NCBI GenBank assembly: GCA_000999315.1
Contig: LCFW01000011.1
Coordinates: 1-32,267 of the forward strand
From: Candidatus Peregrinibacteria bacterium GW2011_GWF2_43_17
Lineage (GTDB): Bacteria > Patescibacteriota > Gracilibacteria > UBA1369 > UBA12470
Direction of reading: 5' to 3'
DNA length: 32,267 nucleotides
The notes under the pieces were generated by a model that worked only from the letters and a program-made list of their open reading frames with translations, was not told the origin of the DNA and did no database searches. How positions within the stretch are numbered: position 1 is the first letter of the stretch; every line of letters begins with the position of its first letter. Of this stretch, positions 23,688 through 32,267 are shown in pieces. The position numbers and the translations under genes were made by a program.

Positions 23688-24446
23688 ATGGCAGATCCAC
23701 AAACAGCCTACAAAGATTCAATCAAGGGCACGGCAAAAAACGCGATGTTGGGCACTCAAGTGCACATGAAAATCGCGGAAATCCACGACAACGCAATCGT
23801 ACTGAAAAACGGCGGCATCCGCGCTGTTCTCAAGACTTCGAGCGTCAACTTGCATTTAAAATCGGAAGAGGAAAGAAACGCAATTATTTTCTCATATCAA
23901 AGCTTCTTAAACTCTCTAGAATTCCCAATTCAAATCGTAGTCAGATCGAAAAAACTCGACCTCGATAACTACATCGTAAATCTGAAAAAAATCGAATCCA
24001 AGCAACCAAACAGACTTCTTCGCGAGCAAACCGCCGAATACATCGAGTACATCCAAAAACTGATCGAGTATGCCGACATTATGGAAAAAGAGTTCTACGT
24101 CGTCATCCCTCAAGATCCTTTCAGAATGCAAAAAACGAGTTTCATAAAATCGCTGATGGAAAATTTCAATCCGAAAGACACCATCGCAAAAATCAATCAA
24201 CGCAAAAACGAATTCGAAAATCTGAAAAAACAACTAAATCAAAGAGTTAACGTCATCAAATCGGGCCTGGAAAACTGCGGCCTGCACGTCGAAACACTCG
24301 ATACAACACAATTGATCGAACTTTTCTACGAAACATACAACCCGCTGACGGCCCGAAATCAAAAAATCACACAGCTCGACAAAATAAACGTTCAAGCGGA
24401 CCCGGATTTAAGACCGAATCCAAACGCCACGGGGAGTAACGAATAA
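23688..24446 (+). CDS. TraC-like / VirB4 N-terminal-domain protein without ATPase
   Basis: 252 residues. It resembles the N-terminal domain of VirB4/TraC conjugation ATPases as found in CPR ('HMKIAEIHDNAIVLKNGGIR', 'VLKTSSVNLHLKSEEERNAI', 'FQSFLNSLEFPIQIVVRSKK' pattern, and 'LIELFYETYNPLTARNQ' near the end). Walker A and B motifs are absent, so the ATPase would have to be a separate gene. In related genomes a VirB4 ATPase usually follows; here the convergent 5S rRNA gene is next. It probably forms a membrane-associated complex with PrgI. The stop codon lies in a small hairpin. Confidence 0.85.
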   Translation: MADPQTAYKDSIKGTAKNAMLGTQVHMKIAEIHDNAIVLKNGGIRAVLKTSSVNLHLKSEEERNAIIFSYQSFLNSLEFPIQIVVRSKKLDLDNYIVNLKKIESKQPNRLLREQTAEYIEYIQKLIEYADIMEKEFYVVIPQDPFRMQKTSFIKSLMENFNPKDTIAKINQRKNEFENLKKQLNQRVNVIKSGLENCGLHVETLDTTQLIELFYETYNPLTARNQKITQLDKINVQADPDLRPNPNATGSNE

Positions 24447-24451
24447 CTCCC
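24432..24451 (+). terminator. Hairpin at the stop codon of the TraC-like gene
   Basis: GGGAGT (24432-24437) and ACTCCC (24446-24451) form a 6-bp stem with an 8-nt loop; the TAA stop is 24444-24446. No T-run follows on the plus strand. On the minus strand six T (24467-24462) stand between the 5S terminal stem and this hairpin and may end the rRNA transcript. Confidence 0.4.
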
Positions 24452-24472
24452 GTTAAGTAATAAAAAAGGCAT

Positions 24473-24594
<122 letters not shown>

Positions 24595-24628
24595 TACCTT
24601 TTTTTGGAAAAGAACAATTTCTATAAAA

Positions 24629-24705
24629 TATCAGACAAAAAGTTTTCTATCGTTCAGTGACAAAGGCCATATGCGCCCTCGTCACTGACGAAAGATAAGG
24701 AAGTT
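24629..24705 (-). other. 23S-5S spacer with processing stem
   Basis: TATCAGACAAAAAG (24629-24642) is exactly complementary to CTTTTTGTCTGATA at 27753-27766, so the 23S is bracketed by a 14-bp stem like the RNase III processing stems of other bacteria. The spacer also holds a hairpin (GTCACTGA arms around 24655-24690). Confidence 0.7.
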
Positions 24706-27742
<3,037 letters not shown>

Positions 27743-27853
27743 GACTTCCTCACTTTTTGTCTGATAACTTACAGAAAGATTATCAGGCAAAAATAAAAAT
27801 ATTTTTTAAACTTAACTTAATTCTACTTGATTGCCGTTTTCCATTACTTAACG

Positions 27854-27867
27854 AATTGTCAATGAGC
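27854..27867 (-). promoter_or_regulatory. boxA-like antitermination site
   Basis: GCTCATTGACAATT on the minus strand closely matches rRNA boxA sequences (E. coli GCTCTTTAACAATT). NusB/NusE-type factors bind boxA to prevent premature termination. It lies about 110 nt before the 23S. Confidence 0.6.
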
Positions 27868-27877
27868 TTCAGAAGAT

Positions 27878-27905
27878 AAAAAAGAGTGCGATTCTACGCA
27901 CTCTT
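27878..27905 (-). terminator. Terminator-like hairpin in the 23S leader
   Basis: AAGAGTGCG and CGCACTCTT (27882-27890 and 27897-27905) form a perfect 9-bp stem with a 6-nt loop, followed on the minus strand by six T (27883-27878). It sits between the rRNA promoter and boxA and could be an attenuator, or the end of a short leader RNA of about 120 nt. Confidence 0.6.
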
Positions 27906-28016
27906 CAACCTAAACCCGGAAGTTTGGGACCGCTTAAGTCTTTAAGCTGAAGATTGCGTAAAAGTTTGAGTTTTTCAGTACCAATTAATTTGGTTTAACT
28001 TAACAAAGCGAAAAGA

Positions 28017-28045
28017 TTATATTTATCCGAGAACCTGATGTCAAC
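28017..28045 (-). promoter_or_regulatory. Consensus promoter of the 23S-5S operon
   Basis: On the minus strand TTGACA (28040-28045), a 17-bp spacer and TATAAT (28017-28022): a perfect sigma-70 consensus, as expected for a stable-RNA gene. It lies about 270 bp upstream of the 23S and shows that the 23S is transcribed independently of any 16S. Confidence 0.85.
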
Positions 28046-28152
28046 ACTTTTTTTGAAAAATCTTGCAATATACGAAAAATCACATGGAATTCACGGCCCC
28101 CGCACCCGCATCGCCAAACCTTAAAACGGAAAAATCGTTCCACTCGCGCGCC

Positions 28153-28389
28153 CTAAAAAAAACTCCCAAACAAACTTTCAAAAGCCCCCTGAAAAGTCCC
28201 CGCCGCCCACATAAGCCCGAATATAAATGTAAAAATCCCCAAAAGAATATAAAAGGTCCAAGTTCCGCCCGACCCAAGATACTTTTCCGCAAACCCGATA
28301 TCTCCCGTAATATCTTTAAGTTTTGCACGATAAATAAGGATCAAGAAACCCGCAACCATCGCGCCAAACCCAACTATATATCTGTTCAT
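28153..28389 (-). CDS. Small two-helix membrane protein
   Basis: 78 residues with hydrophobic segments at about 4-20 and 43-66 and a central 'GDIGFAEKYLGSGGTWTFY'. Function not known to me; I recall similar small proteins in CPR genomes. Its ATG overlaps the stop of the MFS gene by one base (TAATG), so translation is probably coupled and the two products may work together. Stop is TAG. Confidence 0.75.
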   Translation of the reverse strand: MNRYIVGFGAMVAGFLILIYRAKLKDITGDIGFAEKYLGSGGTWTFYILLGIFTFIFGLMWAAGTFQGAFESLFGSFF

Positions 28390-29570
28390 TATTCTTTGTG
28401 TATTAAATGCCCCACGAAAACCATAGGTAGTAAAGCAAACCCCGTAACCAAAAACAAGATTTCATATCCGAATAAAACCGCGACAATCCCCCCAAAAATA
28501 GGTCCGACGAAATATCCCAGTTGCCTCGCAGTGGAATATATGGGAAAAAGATCGGCCTCTTCATGCTTGCCGAGATGCATAAAAAGATAAGTTTCTTTTA
28601 CAGGCTCGACAAAAGCCGCTCCGATGCTCACCACGACAAACATCGCAATGGAAAAATAAACATTTTTAAATATAAAAGTTGCCATCAGCGCCAAAACCAT
28701 AATCAAAAAACCCTTCCTGATATTCGCACCCATATTGCCATTTTTAACATGTTCCCCCACCCACTTTTCAAGCACAACCAAAGGAACAAGTGTCAAAGCC
28801 ATGACTATACCTATATAAAAATCGTTGAAATCATAAAGCAACATATATAAAGGCACCGAAATTGTGGAAATCGCCCACCAAAAATACAACCCGAAATCCA
28901 CCAAATACGCCTTACGCAACTGTTTCCTGGTCCAAAACTGCTTAATCCCATAAATTAACGGAAGTCTCGTAACATTATTAACTTTATCGGCAATCAGAGA
29001 TACTTTCTTATGTTGCAAAAAGAAAGCCGCGCAAACAAACACAACCATCGAAAACAAAAACAGAAACCTTTGATCGAATTTTAAAGATAAAAGACCTCCC
29101 AAAATCGGACCGATAATCCAAGCGATATTCATAAACCAATAATAAACCCCCTCCTCTTTAGATAACTTATCCTCATCCGTATAATCTTTAACCATCAAAG
29201 GTATCACCACGAGCAATATCGCTATCGCAAACCCTTTCACAAACTGCAAAAATAAAACCGGATAAAATCCGCTCGCAAAAAAATACATCATGAAAACCAA
29301 CGCCATCCCCAAAAAACCCGCATACAAAAGAAGCATCCTGGAATATTTGTGCAAAAATTTCGGAACCAACAAGCTCCCCAAAAAAGTCATCAACGAAGAT
29401 ACCGCCACAAAAAGCCCCACATAAAATTCCGACCTCGAAACATCTTCCAAATATCCCGGAAAAATCGGCGACACTATCGCAACAGCCAGACAATAGAAGA
29501 AAATCATATAAGAGAATACTCTCCCTCGGCTTGTTAATTTCGGCGTTTTGTATTTAACAAATTGAAACAT
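28389..29570 (-). CDS. Major facilitator superfamily transporter
   Basis: 393 residues with about twelve hydrophobic segments, the usual MFS layout. The first is about 18-40 ('FSYMIFFYCLAVAIVSPIFP'), and a cytoplasmic loop with many charges (about 190-215) separates the halves. The pattern 'ARQLGYFVGPIFGGIVAVLF' near the end is typical of MFS drug/sugar exporters. Substrate unknown. It has its own promoter with a palindrome and is followed by a coupled small membrane protein. Confidence 0.88.
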   Translation of the reverse strand: MFQFVKYKTPKLTSRGRVFSYMIFFYCLAVAIVSPIFPGYLEDVSRSEFYVGLFVAVSSLMTFLGSLLVPKFLHKYSRMLLLYAGFLGMALVFMMYFFASGFYPVLFLQFVKGFAIAILLVVIPLMVKDYTDEDKLSKEEGVYYWFMNIAWIIGPILGGLLSLKFDQRFLFLFSMVVFVCAAFFLQHKKVSLIADKVNNVTRLPLIYGIKQFWTRKQLRKAYLVDFGLYFWWAISTISVPLYMLLYDFNDFYIGIVMALTLVPLVVLEKWVGEHVKNGNMGANIRKGFLIMVLALMATFIFKNVYFSIAMFVVVSIGAAFVEPVKETYLFMHLGKHEEADLFPIYSTARQLGYFVGPIFGGIVAVLFGYEILFLVTGFALLPMVFVGHLIHKE

Positions 29571-29592
29571 CTGCTAGAAAATTTGACAAAAA

Positions 29593-29614
29593 GGTATATC
29601 GTTTAATTATACCA
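29593..29614 (-). promoter_or_regulatory. MFS-gene promoter with palindrome
   Basis: On the minus strand TATAAT (29606-29611) preceded by TGG, a strong extended -10; no clear -35. GGTATA (29593-29598) / TATACC (29608-29613) is an inverted repeat over the -10, a possible repressor site. The start codon is about 30 bp downstream. Confidence 0.55.
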
Positions 29615-29637
29615 GAAAAGTCGCCAAACTTAAAGAG

Positions 29638-31698
29638 TTAATCAGCCTTCCTCCATATACCTCTTGCTTTCCTATAAGCCTGAATCAATGGCAACCTATC
29701 AAATAATGGCGTTATATCGAGATATCCATAACCAATATCGGAGGGAACCATGTCGACGGGACGAGTATCATCATGCTCAACAACCAAAGTTCGCTCAACA
29801 TTGATACCGTCATCGAAACTATACTGTTTAGCCACCACAACAGATTCAGCGGGATTCAGCCCTGTTATATCTTTATCATACTGATGAGGCTTAACTGAAA
29901 ACGGACCGCAAAGTAAAACAGACTTTCTCGTACCAAAGCTGGTTATTTCACCACCAACCTCCTGTATATGATCAACCCAAACACGACCTTTTATATCTGA
30001 AACCATATCAAAATGAAGCTGTATTCCGCGATAATTATGCTCATATTTTTCTATTCGAACTCCATCCATACGAACATAAACAGTAGCAGGATCCTTGCTG
30101 AAATCAGGAATAAAATCATCCGGAACAGAATCTTGGCCGAAGAACCTATCAACATCTTCCCTATGAGCCAAAGCGAGATTCGGATCGATATCCGATAAAT
30201 GATAAAAACCAGGTAACGGCAACCTCTTTACAACACCCTCGCGATCATATGTCTCAATCTCTCTCGCATCATCACTGGGAAAATCAAAATCCATAGAGAT
30301 TATCCTGGAACCATCAAACGAACTTTCAAGTTCATTCAAAACACTATCAACTTCGTCAATCGGAATCGTTTCAGAGGCATAAGAAGAAAAACCTTTCCCA
30401 TATGTACCTAGATACGAAGAGACCCTCCATCTAACCCCCGATCTGGATTTATAAGCCAATCTCGGATAACAAAAACCATCCGGAGTTAAAACGAAAAACA
30501 GACATTCTAAATAAGAATTGTCAGAGCCTGATTTTGAAACGGGAGTAAACAAAAAACTATATCCGCCAACATCAACTTTTCTGCAAATTTCACTCCCAAA
30601 TCTATCCAAAACTATCTTGGTCGCATTAGGCATACAAACGCTAACATTACCTGCAAGCGGAATATCGAAATCTTCTTTCCAAATTTCTTTAGACTCTTTG
30701 AAAATATTTTTCCATTTCGATGCTAAATTCGAAACCAACTCGAAAATATAACCTCTCTGCAACCTGAAAGCACTTTCAAATCCCTCGGTTTCATTAACAC
30801 TCTCGATCAATCCCAGGAAATCACGGAATTCCTTGCTCAAAAGCCCGGTTATATTCAGTTTCAAAAGCCGATGTTCCTTATCGGCAACAAGAAAACGATC
30901 CGATAAAATCTCAAAAAAAACAGAAACACGTCTCAAGAATTTAACCCTTTCGGCAATATCAACACTTCCCAAATCGAAAGAATCAATATCGGTAGCAAAA
31001 CCTTCAACAACAACGCCCATATCGGCATCGCCCTTACTGCTATTGCGAGGACTCCTCGGTTTATCACAAGATAAATTCAAAACAAGCAAACCATCTCGAA
31101 CACTAAACCGACACGATACGGAACCTCTACCCCATAATTTTCCTGGAGAAGCGTCTCTAATTCGCTTTGCCAAAATCCCTCTTGGCGAATCTGAGAAAAA
31201 AGACATCTTGATTTTTTCTTGCACGTATTCAAACATCTCGCCCACCCAAGCTTTTCTACCAAGTAAGCCCACCTTCTGAAAATTATCTTCATTCAAATCA
31301 ATTTCTTCTTGAACAAAATCGATATCGGCCAATTCAACCAAAGGTATTTCCAATCGAACACGACTTTCTCCAGTATAAAACCTAGTAAAATCACCCTCGT
31401 TTAAACCCGCAATCTTTCCGTCGATAGCATCATGAATTTTCCTCCATCGATCATCCGAATCGGGAGAAAATACGGGAAGAGGTTTTGATTTGGGCACGTC
31501 AGTACCAACATAAGTTTTTGGTCCTTTATCTCTAAAAACTTTTAAAGTACATGCTCTTGTTGAATATCTTACTGCAAAACACGACGGATCATCTCCCGGG
31601 TGCTCTCGAACAACCTGATCCAATTCTTCTGTTTGAACAGGAACATCATATAAGCGCCTCTTTCCACTATGCGGAACAATATACTTACCTTTATCCAT
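29638..31698 (-). CDS. Large protein of unknown function
   Basis: 686 residues; I do not recognise a family. There is no signal peptide or clear transmembrane segment, and the composition is rich in Asp, Arg, Ser and aromatic residues. Visible features are a 'MDKGKYIVPHSGKRRLYDVP' start; 'GRKAWVGEMFEYVQEKIKM' around 150; 'NITGLLSKEFRDFLGLIE' around 285; 'SSYLGTYGKGFSSYASETIP' around 440; and 'DITPLFDRLPLIQAYRKARG' at the end. The mix of helices and strands suggests several globular domains. It has a near-consensus promoter and lies alone between the tRNA-Ile/Ala pair and the MFS gene. Confidence 0.75.
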   Translation of the reverse strand: MDKGKYIVPHSGKRRLYDVPVQTEELDQVVREHPGDDPSCFAVRYSTRACTLKVFRDKGPKTYVGTDVPKSKPLPVFSPDSDDRWRKIHDAIDGKIAGLNEGDFTRFYTGESRVRLEIPLVELADIDFVQEEIDLNEDNFQKVGLLGRKAWVGEMFEYVQEKIKMSFFSDSPRGILAKRIRDASPGKLWGRGSVSCRFSVRDGLLVLNLSCDKPRSPRNSSKGDADMGVVVEGFATDIDSFDLGSVDIAERVKFLRRVSVFFEILSDRFLVADKEHRLLKLNITGLLSKEFRDFLGLIESVNETEGFESAFRLQRGYIFELVSNLASKWKNIFKESKEIWKEDFDIPLAGNVSVCMPNATKIVLDRFGSEICRKVDVGGYSFLFTPVSKSGSDNSYLECLFFVLTPDGFCYPRLAYKSRSGVRWRVSSYLGTYGKGFSSYASETIPIDEVDSVLNELESSFDGSRIISMDFDFPSDDAREIETYDREGVVKRLPLPGFYHLSDIDPNLALAHREDVDRFFGQDSVPDDFIPDFSKDPATVYVRMDGVRIEKYEHNYRGIQLHFDMVSDIKGRVWVDHIQEVGGEITSFGTRKSVLLCGPFSVKPHQYDKDITGLNPAESVVVAKQYSFDDGINVERTLVVEHDDTRPVDMVPSDIGYGYLDITPLFDRLPLIQAYRKARGIWRKAD

Positions 31699-31722
31699 AT
31701 TTGCACAAAATTACTTCTTTAA

Positions 31723-31751
31723 ATTATAACAATAAACGACCAAGACGTCAA
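31723..31751 (-). promoter_or_regulatory. Promoter of the 686-residue protein gene
   Basis: On the minus strand TTGACG (31746-31751), a 17-bp spacer and a perfect TATAAT (31723-31728), 24 bp upstream of the ATG. Confidence 0.75.
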
Positions 31752-31795
31752 TCGCGAGTCTTGTCCAAATCTATTCGCGGAACTGCGCACTGTGG

Positions 31796-31872
31796 TGGTG
31801 GAGCATGAGGGAGTCGAACCCTCGACCTCCGCGGTGCAAGCGCGGCGCTCTAGCCAACTAAGCTAATGCCCC
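31796..31872 (-). tRNA. tRNA-Ala (anticodon UGC)
   Basis: Acceptor GGGGCAT/ATGCTCC (one G-U pair), D-arm GCTT..., anticodon stem CCGCG/CGCGG with loop CTTGCAC, anticodon TGC, T-arm GAGGGTTCGACTCCCTC. CCA is encoded (31796-31798). Confidence 0.97.
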
Positions 31873-31952
31873 ACAGTATTCAATAAGTTTTATAAGGAGA
31901 TTGCTATCGCAATCAGCTTATAGAATAGGCCGTCTGTTTCACTTCCGGCCTT

Positions 31953-32029
31953 TGGTGGGCGGGAGTGGACTCGAACCACTGACCTCGTCGTTATCAGCGA
32001 CGCGCTCTAACCACCTGAGCTACTCGCCC
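31953..32029 (-). tRNA. tRNA-Ile (anticodon GAU)
   Basis: Acceptor GGGCGAG/CCCGCCC with an A-C mismatch at the sixth pair, anticodon stem CGTCG/CGACG with loop CTGATAA, anticodon GAT, T-arm AGTGGTTCGAGTCCACT. CCA is encoded (31953-31955). It is 80 nt upstream of tRNA-Ala, the usual Ile-Ala order of an rRNA spacer. Confidence 0.95.
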
Positions 32030-32052
32030 ATTAATTTCAAAAAAGCAAAAGC

Positions 32053-32081
32053 AATTTAATGAAAAGATAACCCTTAGTCAA
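32053..32081 (-). promoter_or_regulatory. Promoter of the tRNA-Ile/tRNA-Ala pair
   Basis: On the minus strand TTGACT (32076-32081), a 17-bp spacer and TAAATT (32053-32058), 23 bp before tRNA-Ile. Confidence 0.6.
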
Positions 32082-32135
32082 ACGGAAAACAAAACACACA
32101 GATTGTTATTTTTATTTCGAACGACTCCACAGCAC

Positions 32136-32267
32136 TACCGTCCCGCTTAGCGGGACGGTAAGCGAGGTCCTAAACTTCCGCCAGCTTACGCAGGCGGGGT
32201 TAGCGTAGTTCAAGCTTCGCTTGTCCCGCATCTTCTTGACCTTGGTTCTCAATATACGCACGAATGA
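32136..32267. repeat. Right-edge palindromes and repeat
   Basis: A perfect 11-bp palindrome (TACCGTCCCGC arm, 32136-32146 / 32150-32160), a second GC-rich hairpin (CCGCC/GGCGG, 32178-32197) like the one at 60-79, and the 17-mer GTCCCGCATCTTCTTGA (32223-32239), the inverse of 34-50. A minus-strand frame open from the edge runs to a TAA at 32112-32114. No identified gene; probably the tail of a dispersed repeat. Confidence 0.5.

Larger units (their letters stand above)
27743..28010 (-). other. Leader of the 23S-5S operon (no gene)
   Basis: This stretch, together with the promoter and the gap to 28152, contains no convincing protein gene. In the direction of transcription it holds small hairpins, a terminator-like hairpin, a boxA-like sequence, a CTGATAA / TTATCAG hairpin near 27765-27795 and the 5' half of the 23S processing stem. 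The place where a 16S gene and ITS tRNAs would usually stand is empty. Confidence 0.7.

Noticed and set aside
27830-27865. A second rRNA promoter using TTGACA within the boxA-like site
   Set aside because: No -10 follows at the right distance; the match to boxA is better.
28063-28590. Plus-strand frame of 175 codons
   Set aside because: Antisense to the small membrane protein and MFS genes; the product is lysine/proline-rich low-complexity sequence without family features.
32112-32267. Partial protein gene running off the right edge
   Set aside because: The frame is open, but it is built largely from palindromes and repeats; no family can be supported.

Overview
This window most likely comes from a Candidate Phyla Radiation (Patescibacteria) bacterium. 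The signs are an adjacent PrgI-family / TraC-like gene pair, two copies of a large cysteine-rich zinc-ribbon protein, a DUF3467 protein, a sigma-region-4/HARE regulator, a 23S-5S operon with no 16S beside it, and gene starts that almost all lack a Shine-Dalgarno sequence. These resemble CPR families from memory; the exact phylum cannot be settled from this window. The genetic code is the standard bacterial one: genes end at TAA, TAG and TGA, so there is no UGA recoding of the Gracilibacteria/SR1 type.

Left part (1-9.7 kb): a DUF3467 protein, a lipoprotein with an HExxH peptidase motif and RlmN lie on the minus strand. On the plus strand follow an OmpR-type regulator with a degenerate receiver and a sigma-region-4/HARE regulator. 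A minus-strand proB-proA-proC operon makes proline from glutamate. Its first enzyme, ProB, carries an extra N-terminal excisionase-type HTH, and two direct repeats one helical turn apart overlap the proB promoter, which suggests autoregulation. Next come an RBBP9-like hydrolase and a nitroreductase.

Middle (9.8-23.1 kb): tRNA-Val and tRNA-Leu, an HtrA-type protease, a folate one-carbon pair (5-formyl-THF cyclo-ligase, glyA) followed by the first cysteine-rich protein, a double GNAT protein, a membrane HAMP/PP2C (SpoIIE/RsbU) phosphatase, an orphan family-5 solute-binding protein, lepA, and the second cysteine-rich protein.

Right part (23.2-32.3 kb): PrgI and a TraC-like N-terminal-domain protein, then on the minus strand 5S and 23S rRNA with their own consensus promoter, a small membrane protein coupled to an MFS transporter, a 686-residue protein I do not recognise, and a tRNA-Ile/tRNA-Ala pair. 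That tRNA pair normally sits between 16S and 23S. Here it is on the same strand as the 23S but about 4 kb upstream with its own promoter, so the ancestral rRNA operon looks broken apart.

The most unusual non-coding signal is a structured element found twice (2024-2138 and 16220-16339). A conserved core of about 67 nt with compensatory stem changes sits inside a long outer stem that is different at each locus, and one arm of that stem contains the stop codon of the upstream gene. A third multi-tier palindrome of similar architecture lies at 8964-9057.
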